Assembly (NCBI RefSeq): GCF_021403115.1
Contig: NZ_JAJSSH010000001.1
Span: 587,676-651,675 of the forward strand
DNA from: Sphingobium sufflavum
GTDB lineage: Bacteria > Pseudomonadota > Alphaproteobacteria > Sphingomonadales > Sphingomonadaceae
Length of the DNA: 64,000 nucleotides
Direction: 5' to 3'
In this document: positions 9,411-17,583 of the stretch, one piece after another
How the letters are laid out: each line of letters starts with the position of its first letter
Numbering within the stretch: position 1 is the stretch's first letter
Position numbers and translations under genes: made by a program
The notes under the pieces: generated by a model
The model's database searches: none
What the model saw: only the letters and a program-made list of their open reading frames with translations
Told to the model about the DNA's origin: nothing

Positions 9411-10256
9411 ATGGTTCGTCTTCTCGCCGCGCTGGTCGGCATCTTCTTCTCGGGCATGCTGCTCTATTCCTTCGGGTCTGGTGCCGTCGCCTATATCAGC
9501 GAGCCGCCGGTGCCGACCGTGGAGCATGAGTTCCACGAGCATCCCCGGCAGATCGCATGGAGCTTCGATGGTCCGCTGGGTCATTATGACAAGCAGCAGC
9601 TCCAGCGCGGTTTCCAGGTGTACAAGGAGGTCTGCTCCGCCTGTCACTCGCTCCGTCTCGTCGCCTTCCGCGACCTGAAGGATCTGGGCTATAACGAGGC
9701 CGAGGTGAAGGCGATCGCCAAGAACTGGGCGATCAAGGCACCCGACATCGACCCCAAGACGGGTGAGCCGTCGACCCGCGCCCCGGTGCCGGCCGATCAC
9801 TTCCCGCTGCCGTTCGCCAACAATGTGGCGGCGCAGGCGGCGAACAACAATGCGATCCCGCCAGACCTCTCGCTCATGACCAAGTCGCGTCATGACGGCA
9901 GCAACTATGTGCACTCGCTGCTCACCGGTTTCGGTCCTCAGCCCAAGAAGCTGTTGGAAGAGTTCCCGGATGCGAAGACGCCGAACGGCCTGCACTACAA
10001 CCGCTATTTCGCGAACCTCAACCTCGCGATGGCGCCGCCGCTGACCGCCGAAGGTCAGGTGACCTACGGTCCGGGCCAGCCCAAGCCGACGGTCGACCAG
10101 ATGGCGCAGGACGTCTCCGCCTTCCTGACCTGGACGGCTGAGCCGAAGCTGGAAAACCGCAAGAGCGCCGGCATCGCGGTGGTCTTCTTCCTGCTGGTTG
10201 CGACGGTCCTGGCCTATCTGTCCTACCAGACGATCTGGGCCGACAAGAAGCACTGA
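9411..10256 (+). CDS. petC: Cytochrome c1 subunit of the bc1 complex
   Basis: Cytochrome c1 passes electrons from the Rieske cluster to soluble cytochrome c. The 281-residue product has a signal-like N-terminal helix (residues ~1-25), the covalent heme c motif CSACH near residue 75, the axial-Met region NLAMAPPL late in the chain, and a C-terminal membrane anchor (AVVFFLLVATVLAYLSY). Proline-rich RAPVPADHFPLPF is characteristic of the family. It is the last gene of petABC; a rho-independent terminator follows 30 bp after its stop. Confidence 0.97.
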   Translation: MVRLLAALVGIFFSGMLLYSFGSGAVAYISEPPVPTVEHEFHEHPRQIAWSFDGPLGHYDKQQLQRGFQVYKEVCSACHSLRLVAFRDLKDLGYNEAEVKAIAKNWAIKAPDIDPKTGEPSTRAPVPADHFPLPFANNVAAQAANNNAIPPDLSLMTKSRHDGSNYVHSLLTGFGPQPKKLLEEFPDAKTPNGLHYNRYFANLNLAMAPPLTAEGQVTYGPGQPKPTVDQMAQDVSAFLTWTAEPKLENRKSAGIAVVFFLLVATVLAYLSYQTIWADKKH

Positions 10257-10284
10257 GCCTCGCATCCAACATGTTGGATATGGA

Positions 10285-10313
10285 AAAGGGCGGACCCGGT
10301 GGGTCCGCCCTTT
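10285..10313 (+). terminator. Rho-independent terminator of petABC
   Basis: A perfect 10-bp GC stem (GGGCGGACCC at 10288-10297, GGGTCCGCCC at 10301-10310) with a 3-nt loop is preceded by AAA and followed by TTT. It sits 30 bp after petC. The short T run also makes it able to work partly in the reverse direction. Confidence 0.9.
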
Positions 10314-10437
10314 CTGCGTTGGACTATGGCGCCGCCAGGACAGCCGTTTATAAAACAGTGTTTCGGTTGGTTATCCTGTAACGGTGCTCTGGCAGCGCGG
10401 CGTGGAGGCCCCCAGTGTAGTCAGGTCTCCTGTGCGG

Positions 10438-10881
10438 TCAGGAGGCGCTGGCGGCCTGTCCTGCGGCATCGGCCTGCGCGGCGAGGTCGGTCGCCCCGGC
10501 CACCGCATTCTCGGCCAGCACAAACAGGTCGTTGACCACCGCGATGAACTTCACCACCGAAATCGGCTTGGACACATAGATGTTCGCCCCCGCCGCGCGG
10601 ATGCGCTCCTCGTCCCCTGGCCCGGCATAGGCGGTGACGGCCATGATCGGCACGTCGACCAGCGTCGACTCCTGTCGGAACTGGTGGATCAGGTCGAACC
10701 CGGAGACATAGGGCAACTGGATGTCGGTGATGATCAGGTCCGGGCGATATTCGCGGGCCTTGGCAAACGCCTCCCGCCCGTCGCGCACGGCACATGTCTC
10801 ATGACCGTGCGCCGCCAGCAGATCGCAGAAGAGCCGCAGGTTGAGCGCATTGTCCTCGACAACGAATATCCGTTTTGTCAC
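10438..10881 (-). CDS. divK: DivK-type single-domain response regulator
   Basis: DivK links the DivJ/PleC kinases to the CckA-CtrA cell-cycle phosphorelay in alphaproteobacteria. The receiver domain fills residues 1-~125: acidic pair in VVEDN, phosphoacceptor Asp53 in IITDIQLP, conserved Thr in AVTAYAG and Lys in SKPISVVKF. The text matches DivK closely throughout. I prefer the GTG at 10881, which has GGAG five bases upstream; the ATG at 10923 would add 14 residues not found in DivK. The protein continues about 22 residues beyond the domain as an Ala/Gln/Asp tail. It is divergent from the DUF3572 gene (61-bp gap), the usual DivK neighbour. Confidence 0.87.
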   Translation of the reverse strand: MTKRIFVVEDNALNLRLFCDLLAAHGHETCAVRDGREAFAKAREYRPDLIITDIQLPYVSGFDLIHQFRQESTLVDVPIMAVTAYAGPGDEERIRAAGANIYVSKPISVVKFIAVVNDLFVLAENAVAGATDLAAQADAAGQAASAS

Positions 10882-10942
10882 CAGCACTCCATGATATGGA
10901 CCATGCCATGAACCCAGCCCCATCGAACCGAGCCATCATGCC

Positions 10943-11215
10943 ATGATAAAGCCACTCTATAGCAAGAGTGGCGATGGGCATACCATTGCCTTGCTTGTCA
11001 TCGGCTGGATTGTTGCTGAACCGGGGCGTGTAGAGCGTTTTCTGACGCTGACCGGCATGGATTCCGATCAGCTGCGCGGTGGGCTGGGCGATGCAGCGGT
11101 GCTGGGCGCGGCCATCGACTTTCTGCTCAGCCATGAGCCGGACCTGCTCGCCTGCGCCGATGCGATCGGGGAAAGCCCGGCGGCCATCGTCGCGGCCCGT
11201 GCGGAGATCGGCTGA
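10943..11215 (+). CDS. DUF3572 family protein
   Basis: This 90-residue helical protein belongs to DUF3572, a small alphaproteobacterial family of unknown function usually encoded beside divK, as here. Visible family features are the opening helix ALLVIGWIVAEPGRVERFL, the middle LGDAAVLGAAIDFLLSHEPDL and the C-terminal ADAIGESPAAIVAARAEIG. It is cytoplasmic, with no signal. Its TGA overlaps the ATG of the next gene (ATGA at 11215), so the two are translationally coupled. Confidence 0.85.
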   Translation: MIKPLYSKSGDGHTIALLVIGWIVAEPGRVERFLTLTGMDSDQLRGGLGDAAVLGAAIDFLLSHEPDLLACADAIGESPAAIVAARAEIG

Positions 11216-11829
11216 TGGCACGCCCGCTCATCATCACCGATTGCGATGAAGTGCTGCTGCACATGCTGGTCCCGTTCCGTGGCTGGCTGGACGAGGTGCA
11301 TGGTATCCACTTCAGCTTTGGCACGCCGTTTGAGGAGGCCTTTCGCCGCAAGGACAGTCGCGACCCGGTGGAGCGCAGCATCGTCTGGTCGCTGCTCGGT
11401 GCCTTCTTCGAAACCGAGATGCACCGCCAATATCCCATTAAGGGCGCCTTTGAGGCGATTGCGCGCCTGTCGACCGTCGCGGACATCGTGGTGCTCACCA
11501 ATCTGGAGGATCATCGGCAACCGGCGCGCGCGGCGCAACTGGCGAGCCATGGCCTCCATGTGCCGGTCCATTGCAATCGCGGCGGCAAGGGGCCGGCCGC
11601 GGCGCGCATCATCGCCCATTATCGGCCGAGCGTGACCCTGTTCGTCGACGATATCGAGAATAATCATCGCAGCCTTGCCGAGCATGTGCCGCAGGTCTGG
11701 CGGCTGCATATGGTGGGGGAGGCGGAACTCGCGCCGCATATTCCCACGGCGCCCACTGCCCATACGCGCATCGATGATTGGGTGGAGGCGGAACGCTGGA
11801 TAGTGGCGCGGATCGCGGACGCGGCCTGA
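11215..11829 (+). CDS. HAD superfamily hydrolase-like protein
   Basis: The 204-residue product has haloacid-dehalogenase motifs: the nucleophile motif I as ITDCDEVLL near residues 6-14 (DxD), motif II as VVLTNL near residue 96, a Lys in CNRGGKG for motif III, and the acidic motif IV LFVDDIENN near residue 142. This is the phosphatase-like subset without a large cap. The substrate is unknown. Its start overlaps the DUF3572 stop by one base, and no gene follows on the same strand for 76 bp. Confidence 0.8.
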   Translation: MARPLIITDCDEVLLHMLVPFRGWLDEVHGIHFSFGTPFEEAFRRKDSRDPVERSIVWSLLGAFFETEMHRQYPIKGAFEAIARLSTVADIVVLTNLEDHRQPARAAQLASHGLHVPVHCNRGGKGPAAARIIAHYRPSVTLFVDDIENNHRSLAEHVPQVWRLHMVGEAELAPHIPTAPTAHTRIDDWVEAERWIVARIADAA

Positions 11830-11905
11830 CGGGCGCGAACGGGACGCTGTGCAGGCGCGCGCCGGGTTCACACCCCTTGACCCGAACCGGCGGGCGTGCT
11901 GACAG

Positions 11906-12379
11906 ATGGTCATGAGCATCGAACAGCATCTGAGCGACAGCGGCATCGTCCTGCCCGAACCGGCGGCCCCGGTGGCATCCTATGTGCCCGTGGTGATCCA
12001 TGGCGGGCTGGCCCATGTCAGTGGGCAAATCCCCTTCAACGCGGATGGCGCGCTGATGCTGGGGTGCATGGGCCTCGATGGCGGGCCCGACGTCGCCTTT
12101 GGCCAGCGCGCGGCGGAGCGGTGCGGCCTGATGATCCTCGCGCAGCTCAAGGCTGCACTGGGTAGCCTCGACCGGGTCGAGCGGATCGTGAAGCTGGGCG
12201 TGTTCGTGGCCAGCGATAGCACGTTCATCCAACAGCCGCAGGTGGCCAATGGCGCGTCGGACCTGATGGTCCGCGTTTTTGGAGAGGCGGGCAAACATGC
12301 GCGCTCCGCCGTGGGCGTGCCCGTCCTGCCACTGGGCGTGGTGGTCGAAGTGGACGCAGTCGTCGCGATCCGGGACTGA
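11906..12379 (+). CDS. RidA family (YjgF/YER057c/UK114) protein
   Basis: RidA proteins hydrolyse reactive enamine/imine intermediates released by PLP enzymes. The 157-residue product has the family pattern HVSGQIPFNADG, a central helix with LDRVERIVKLGVFVAS, and the C-terminal RSAVGVPVLPLGVVVEVDAV, where the Arg is the usual substrate-binding residue. It is longer than archetypal RidA (~128 residues), like the group often annotated as RidA family in sphingomonads. ATGs at 11906 and 11912 are both possible starts. A glycerophosphodiesterase and a GNAT-like gene follow on the same strand, though 440 bp away. Confidence 0.85.
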   Translation: MVMSIEQHLSDSGIVLPEPAAPVASYVPVVIHGGLAHVSGQIPFNADGALMLGCMGLDGGPDVAFGQRAAERCGLMILAQLKAALGSLDRVERIVKLGVFVASDSTFIQQPQVANGASDLMVRVFGEAGKHARSAVGVPVLPLGVVVEVDAVVAIRD

Positions 12380-12820
12380 TCCCATGGACCGGCCGGGCCT
12401 GCTTCGCTTTGGCCGGGCGGGCCTGGGTACGGCGGGCCGGAGCGCAGATGGCTGGATGACGGTGCTGTCGGTTATGGCCCGTCGTTCGGGTATTGAGACC
12501 TTTACCCTTTGCGCGGGCTTGGTGGGCTTGAATCATGATCCCTTGGGCTGGGATGGCGCACCGGCGGGCGGCCTGAGCAAGAGTGCCCCAGTCCCAGTGA
12601 TTCCGCGCCCTCGCCATGTAAGGCGATGGGAGTTGCACCGGCTTCTGCGGCAGGATGGGCCGTGCGGGGGCGGTTCGCACTGGCGTGGATTCGATGGGTC
12701 GGGCGTAAGCCGCCTGACATGATCGGGCGTGTTCGGGTGAGCGTGGGGAGTCCGGGCCGGTATCGGCCAAACCGCCACAGACTCACTTCACCCGCCCGCG
12801 CCCGCAATGGTTCCTGTCCT
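12380..12820. other. Unassigned 441-bp intergenic stretch
   Basis: Between the RidA and phosphodiesterase genes lies GC-rich sequence with no supported gene. Several open frames cross it on both strands, but they are Arg/Pro/Ala-rich translations without start-site signals or family resemblance. I see no strong hairpin, tRNA or repeat in it. Its length is unusual for this compact genome. Confidence 0.5.
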
Positions 12821-13552
12821 ATGCCTCGCTGGCTTCTGGCGCAGCCCTACGCCCATCGGGGCTTGCATGGCGTCGGGCCGGACGGCGGCATCGTGCCGGA
12901 GAACAGTCTTGGCGCCTTTCGCCGGGCGGTCGCGGCGGGGTTTGGGATCGAATGTGACGTACGCCGCGCCGCGGACGATGTGCCGCACGTCTTTCATGAC
13001 GCCAGTCTGGAGCGGCTGACCAGCGTGGCGGGCGTCTTCGACCGGCTGGACAGCGTGGGTGCGGCGGCGCTGCGCCTGCGGGACGGCACCGGGGTGCCCA
13101 GCCTGCGTGCGATGCTGGAATGCGTGGGCGGGCGCGTGCCGATACTGGTGGAGGTCAAGAGCGGGCGAACGCCCATCCATCGGCTCTGTCGGTCCATCGC
13201 CGCCGTGCTCGATGGCTATGACGGCCCGGTCGCGGTGATGAGTTTCGATCCGCGCGTATCGGGCTGGTTCGCCAGTCATCGCCGCGGCCTGCCGCGTGGC
13301 CTCGTCCTCAGCAGCCGTGGCCATCCCGCCTTTGCCGTCGAGCGCCGCCATGCACTGGCAATTGCGCGGGCGCGCCCCCATTTCCTCGCCTGTGACATTC
13401 GCGACCAGACCTTCCGCCCGACCCGCGCCGCCCGATGCGTCTTGCCTACCCTGTTTTGGACGGTCCGTTCCGGCAGTGACCGTTGCCGCGCGCGGGCGGG
13501 GCAGGGGCAGACCATCTTCGAACGGCGCGGGGGTGCGGAGGGTCATGGCTGA
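12821..13552 (+). CDS. Glycerophosphodiester phosphodiesterase family protein
   Basis: These enzymes split glycerophosphodiesters into sn-glycerol-3-phosphate and an alcohol. The 243-residue TIM-barrel product shows the defining motifs: AHRGLHG with the catalytic His near residue 11, VPENSLGAF, the metal-binding acid of IECDVRRA, the second His in VFHDASLERLT, and the barrel strand ILVEVKSG. The end keeps the family PTLFWTVR strand and a final GQTIFE. The ATG at 12821 gives the standard start. No signal peptide is present, so it is cytoplasmic. A GNAT-like gene begins 124 bp further on the same strand. Confidence 0.88.
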   Translation: MPRWLLAQPYAHRGLHGVGPDGGIVPENSLGAFRRAVAAGFGIECDVRRAADDVPHVFHDASLERLTSVAGVFDRLDSVGAAALRLRDGTGVPSLRAMLECVGGRVPILVEVKSGRTPIHRLCRSIAAVLDGYDGPVAVMSFDPRVSGWFASHRRGLPRGLVLSSRGHPAFAVERRHALAIARARPHFLACDIRDQTFRPTRAARCVLPTLFWTVRSGSDRCRARAGQGQTIFERRGGAEGHG

Positions 13553-13675
13553 GGCAGGCGATGGACCATGGGAGTGGCGGGCTGGCCGCTTGTCGCGGCA
13601 CGGGAGCCATTTCAGGGGCACGCTGTCGGGCGCCGTTCACGTTCCACACGTGCCGATAGCCGAACGGAGACAGGG

Positions 13676-14863
13676 ATGAGCGGTGACGGGCATGACGAGG
13701 GCGGGCAGGAGCAGCCGGGGGCGATGAGCGACAACGAAACGACGGTCCGCATCCACGACAGTATTGCCGCCATTCCCGCCGCCGCGTGGGATGCCTGCGC
13801 GGGTGACGCCAATCCCTTCGTCTCCCATGCCTTCCTGTCCATTCTCGAAGAATCGGGCAGCGTCGGGGAAGGCACGGGCTGGCAGCCGCTGCCGCTGGTG
13901 GTAGAGGATGCCGACGGCTCCATCGCCGCTGCCGCGCCTGTCTATGCCAAGTCGCACAGCCAGGGCGAATATGTCTTTGACCATGGCTGGGCCGATGCGT
14001 GGGAGCGGGCGGGCGGGCGCTATTATCCCAAAATCCAGATCGCGGCGCCCTTCTCCCCCGTCCCCGGCCCGCGCCTGCTGCTGCGCGATGCACAGGCCGC
14101 GCCCGCGCTGATCGCGGGGCTGGAGGCGGTGGTGCGTTCAAACGGCCTGTCGTCGGCCCATGCGACCTTCGTGGAGGAAGTGCAGATACCGTTGTTCGAG
14201 GCGGCGGGATGGCTGATCCGGCAGGACAGCCAGTTCCACTGGACCAATGACGGCTATGCCAGTTTCGACGATTTCCTTGCCCAGCTTTCCAGCCGCAAGC
14301 GCAAGGACATCCGCAAGGAGCGGGAGCGGGCCAATGAAGGGCTGGAGATCGTCCACCTGACCGGCGCTGAGATCGGCGAGGCGCATTGGGACGCCTTCTG
14401 GGATTTCTATCAGGATACCGGCGCGCGCAAATGGGGGCAGCCCTATCTGACGCGCAGCTTCTTCTCGCTGCTGGGCGAGCGGATGGGGGATCGGGTGATA
14501 TTGATGCTGGCGATGCGCGGCGGCGTGCCGATTGCGGGCGCGCTCAACTTGGTCGGCGCGGATACGCTCTACGGGCGCTATTGGGGATGCAGCGAGGACG
14601 TGCCCTGCCTGCATTTCGAACTATGCTATTATCAGGCCATCGACGCGGCCATCGCGCGGGGCCTGTCCCGTGTCGAGGCGGGCGCGCAAGGATCGCACAA
14701 GCTGGCGCGGGGCTATCGGCCCGTGCCGACATGGTCCGCCCATTTCCTGCCCGATCCGGGCTTTCGGCGGGCGGTCGCCGATTTCCTGCGACGCGAGGGC
14801 GAGGCGGTCCGGCATGACCGCGACTATCTCGACGCGCGCGGTCCCTTTCGCAAGGGGGAGTAG
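13676..14863 (+). CDS. GNAT/FemAB-like N-acyltransferase (DUF482 type)
   Basis: The 395-residue product belongs to the GNAT-fold family once called DUF482, annotated as peptidoglycan- or lipid-related acyltransferases without a proven substrate. Characteristic segments are NPFVSHAFLSILEESGSV, AAPVYAKSHSQGEYVFDHGWADA, the basic SSRKRKDIRKER helix, FYQDTGARKWGQPYLTR, and the C-terminal EAGAQGSHKLARGYRPVPTWSAH. The ATG at 13676 follows GGAGACAGGG; an in-frame ATG at 13724 is possible. It sits after the RidA and phosphodiesterase genes, an association common in sphingomonads, which hints at a joint role in phospholipid or headgroup turnover (inference). Confidence 0.82.
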   Translation: MSGDGHDEGGQEQPGAMSDNETTVRIHDSIAAIPAAAWDACAGDANPFVSHAFLSILEESGSVGEGTGWQPLPLVVEDADGSIAAAAPVYAKSHSQGEYVFDHGWADAWERAGGRYYPKIQIAAPFSPVPGPRLLLRDAQAAPALIAGLEAVVRSNGLSSAHATFVEEVQIPLFEAAGWLIRQDSQFHWTNDGYASFDDFLAQLSSRKRKDIRKERERANEGLEIVHLTGAEIGEAHWDAFWDFYQDTGARKWGQPYLTRSFFSLLGERMGDRVILMLAMRGGVPIAGALNLVGADTLYGRYWGCSEDVPCLHFELCYYQAIDAAIARGLSRVEAGAQGSHKLARGYRPVPTWSAHFLPDPGFRRAVADFLRREGEAVRHDRDYLDARGPFRKGE

Positions 14864-14873
14864 GGGCGCGGGA

Positions 14874-15170
14874 TCAGGCGGCGGCGCGGCGGTTCAGGGA
14901 CAGCCATGCGCGGGCTTGGCGCTGCGCCTCGGCGATTTCGCGGGCGGTCATTTCTTCGGAGATTTCGGCGCGGCAGGCCTGGGCTTCTTCCGACCCGGCG
15001 ACCGCGGACAGGTTGAACCATTTATGCGCTTCGATCAGGTCGATATCGACGCCGCTGACGCCGCAGCTATAGGCCACGCCCAGATCGTAAAGAGCCTGCA
15101 TGTCACCACGTGCGGCATCGCGTAGTCGGCTCTCGATCAGAAACCGTGCACTTTGAATACTGTTACCCAC
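14874..15170 (-). CDS. Small Sel1-like repeat protein
   Basis: The 98-residue cytoplasmic protein contains one Sel1/TPR-like unit: ARGDMQALYDLGVAYSCG then VDIDLIEAHKWFNLSAV, followed by a charged helix EISEEMTAREIAEAQRQA. The DL-G-Y-G and A-KW-A pattern is that of Sel1 repeats, which act in protein binding. It starts with GTG at 15170, six bases after AAGGAAA. It lies convergent to the GNAT-like gene (10-bp gap) and upstream of panC on the same strand, with 124 bp between. Confidence 0.75.
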   Translation of the reverse strand: MGNSIQSARFLIESRLRDAARGDMQALYDLGVAYSCGVSGVDIDLIEAHKWFNLSAVAGSEEAQACRAEISEEMTAREIAEAQRQARAWLSLNRRAAA

Positions 15171-15294
15171 GACAATTTCCTTCGTTCAGGCATGTCCCAG
15201 GCAGCAACAAAGCAGTGTGGATTTAAAACAAGGTTAACGGCGAATATCCGACCTTGGTCGATGTTTGTTGGGGAATGGCGTAATTCTGCGCCTT

Positions 15295-16167
15295 TCAGGG
15301 GTTAACGGCGATGTTGTCGATGAGACGAGTGGTGAAATCATTTGTCCGGTCCAGCCCGATTCTCGCCGCGGCCAGCAATCGCCCCGCACGATCGAGCGAT
15401 TCGAGGGGTTGCAGAGTCGCCGTGTCACATAATGTAACATAGTCGATGCTGGTGAAACCCGCGTCCCGGATGGCGGCCCGCGCGGCGTCCAGGGCGGCCG
15501 CCACTGGCGCCCCGGCGCGGATCGCTTGTGCGGCATCGTTCAGCGCGCGCGGCAGGGCTAGGGCGGCGGCGCGTTCCGGCGCCGTCAGATAGGCGTTGCG
15601 GGAGGAGAGGGCGAGGCCGTCCGCCGCGCGCGCGGTCGGCACGCCGATGATCGTCGTGCGCAGGTTGAGGTCGATGACGAGGCGGCGGATCACCGCCAGT
15701 TGCTGATAATCCTTCTCCCCGAACAGGGCGACATCGGGCCGCACCTGTCCCAGCAGCTTGGATACCACCGTCGCCACCCCGTCGAAATGGCCGGGCCGCG
15801 CCGCACCGTCCAGAACCTCGCTGATGCCCGACAGGCTGACCGTGGTGGCGAAACCGGCGGGGTACATTTCCGGCACGGTCGGCGCCCAGAGAATGTCCAC
15901 GCGCTCCGCCGCCAGCAGCGCGACGTCCGCCTCCTCCGTGCGGGGATAGGCGTCGAAATCCTCATTGGGGCCGAACTGGGTGGGATTGACGAAGATGGAG
16001 ACGACCACCCGGTCCGCATGGCGGCGTCCTTCCCGGACCAGCGACATATGGCCGTCGTGCAGCGCGCCCATGGTCGGGACCAGCGCGACACGGTCCCCGG
16101 CGGTGCGGGTCACGTCCAGCGCGTCATAAAGTGTGGATAAGTCCCGGATGATTTGCACGCGCTTCAT
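15295..16167 (-). CDS. panC: Pantoate--beta-alanine ligase PanC
   Basis: PanC condenses pantoate with beta-alanine using ATP, the last step of pantothenate synthesis. The 290-residue product has the nucleotidyl-transferase motifs PTMGALHDGHMSLV (HxGH), VSIFVNPTQFGPNEDF, the LFGEKDYQQL block, and the ALSSRNAYL (KMSKS-like) loop. The length is standard. The start at 16167 faces mipZ across 98 bp. panB is not in the window. Confidence 0.95.
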   Translation of the reverse strand: MKRVQIIRDLSTLYDALDVTRTAGDRVALVPTMGALHDGHMSLVREGRRHADRVVVSIFVNPTQFGPNEDFDAYPRTEEADVALLAAERVDILWAPTVPEMYPAGFATTVSLSGISEVLDGAARPGHFDGVATVVSKLLGQVRPDVALFGEKDYQQLAVIRRLVIDLNLRTTIIGVPTARAADGLALSSRNAYLTAPERAAALALPRALNDAAQAIRAGAPVAAALDAARAAIRDAGFTSIDYVTLCDTATLQPLESLDRAGRLLAAARIGLDRTNDFTTRLIDNIAVNP

Positions 16168-16265
16168 GGCTCCGTTAAGGCTCGCTGGAAGGGGGTTCTG
16201 GCGTCCGGCACGATGCCGGTCAAGACTGGCCTCCGCTCACTTTTCATGGTCCGCAGCAACTGGGG

Positions 16266-17090
16266 ATGGACTTCATGGCCACTAACGCGGCACACTGCAT
16301 CGTATTCGCCAACGAGAAGGGCGGCACCGGCAAGTCGACGACCTGCGTGCACACCGCCGTGGCGCTGACGGCGCAGGATCTGACAGTCGGCGTCATCGAC
16401 CTGGATCATCGCCAGCGCACCGTGACCCGCTATCTCGATAACCGGACGGAGACGATGCGTCGCCGCGACATCAGCCTGCCGATCCCGGCCTATGAGGTGT
16501 TCGAGGGGACGGAGGTCGCCGCGCTCGACGCCGTGATCGAGCGGTTGCGGGAAACCTGCCAGGTCATCGTGATCGACACGCCGGGCCGCGACGATCCGCT
16601 GGCGCGCCACGCCGCGACGAAGGCGCACACGCTGGTCACGCCGATCAACGACAGCTTCGTCGACTTCGACCTGATCGGGCAGGTCGACCCGGAGAATTTC
16701 AAGGTCAAGCGGCTCAGCTTCTACGCCGAACTGATGTGGGAAACGCGCAAGACCCGCGCCAAGGCTGATGGCGTGTCCATCGACTGGGTCGTCCTGCGCA
16801 ACCGCCTGCACCACATGGAGGCGCGCAACCAGAAGCGCGTGGGCGAGGCGCTGACCGAGCTGTCCAAGCGCGTCGGCTTTCGCGTCATTCCCGGCCTGTC
16901 GGAGCGGGTCATCTTCCGCGAACTCTTCCCGTCGGGCCTGACCCTGCTCGACAAGGGGCATCTGGGCGATCTGGGCATCAGCCATGTCGCCGCCCGGCAG
17001 GAACTGCGTGAGATGGTGGGCGGCCTCGCCCTGCCGTTCGGGCCGCGCGGGGCGCAGGAGCGGGCCGCGGCGGAGCGGAACGCCGCCTGA
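16266..17090 (+). CDS. mipZ: Cell-division positioning ATPase MipZ
   Basis: MipZ is a ParA/MinD-type ATPase that forms a gradient from ParB at the poles and blocks FtsZ assembly away from midcell. The 274-residue product has the deviant Walker A KGGTGKST at residues ~18-25, the Walker A' VIDLDHRQ strand, and the Walker B VIVIDTPGRDD. The RTVTRYLDNR and ISHVAARQELREMV segments match MipZ rather than ParA. ATGs at 16266 and 16275 are possible starts; the first follows GGGG. A J-domain gene begins 3 bp after its stop. With divK at 10.4 kb this places two cell-cycle regulators within 7 kb. Confidence 0.92.
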   Translation: MDFMATNAAHCIVFANEKGGTGKSTTCVHTAVALTAQDLTVGVIDLDHRQRTVTRYLDNRTETMRRRDISLPIPAYEVFEGTEVAALDAVIERLRETCQVIVIDTPGRDDPLARHAATKAHTLVTPINDSFVDFDLIGQVDPENFKVKRLSFYAELMWETRKTRAKADGVSIDWVVLRNRLHHMEARNQKRVGEALTELSKRVGFRVIPGLSERVIFRELFPSGLTLLDKGHLGDLGISHVAARQELREMVGGLALPFGPRGAQERAAAERNAA

Positions 17091-17093
17091 GCC

Positions 17094-17528
17094 ATGGGCC
17101 TGCTTGCGCTTCTGGTTGGTGGCTGGCTGGGCTGGCTGGTCTGGCAAGGGCGCATTGCGCGGCCCAGTAACAGCCAGATCGCGGCGCTCGTCCTCGCCAT
17201 CGCTGGTGGGGCGATCGCGGCGAAAGGGGCCATCATCCCCGGTGGCATGATGGCGGCGACCGGGCTGGCATGGCTGTCGCGCAAGCCGCGCAAGGCCAAG
17301 GCCCCCTCATCGGCCACACCCATTCCGGACGCGCAGGCGCGCGAAGCCCTGGCCGTGCTCGGCCTCTCCCCGGATGCGGACCGGGCCGCCGTGATCGACG
17401 CGCATCGCCGCCTGATCGCGCGCAACCATCCCGACGCCGGGGGCACGGAGGCGTTGGCGCGCAGCATCAACGCCGCGCGGGACACGCTGCTGGCGCGATT
17501 GCCGGTCACGGGGACGTCACCCGAATAG
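17094..17528 (+). CDS. Membrane-anchored J-domain (DnaJ-like) protein
   Basis: The 144-residue product has two N-terminal hydrophobic helices (residues ~2-18 and 27-60) and a C-terminal J-domain of about 65 residues. The J-domain shows ALAVLGLSPDADRAAV, then HRRLIARNHPDAGG with the essential HPD tripeptide, and a final helix with INAARDTLLAR. It should recruit an Hsp70 to the inner face of the membrane; the partner and client are unknown. The start lies 3 bp after mipZ, so the genes are probably co-transcribed. Confidence 0.85.
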   Translation: MGLLALLVGGWLGWLVWQGRIARPSNSQIAALVLAIAGGAIAAKGAIIPGGMMAATGLAWLSRKPRKAKAPSSATPIPDAQAREALAVLGLSPDADRAAVIDAHRRLIARNHPDAGGTEALARSINAARDTLLARLPVTGTSPE

Positions 17529-17583
17529 TCTTCTCCTTTACTCCGTGCGCGCGCCGCCGACCTTCCTCCATGCGGGAGCCATC

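Noticed and set aside
12225..12770. Minus-strand open frame covering the RidA-phosphodiesterase gap
   Set aside because: Pro/Arg/Ala-rich translation overlapping the end of the RidA gene, without ribosome site or homology.
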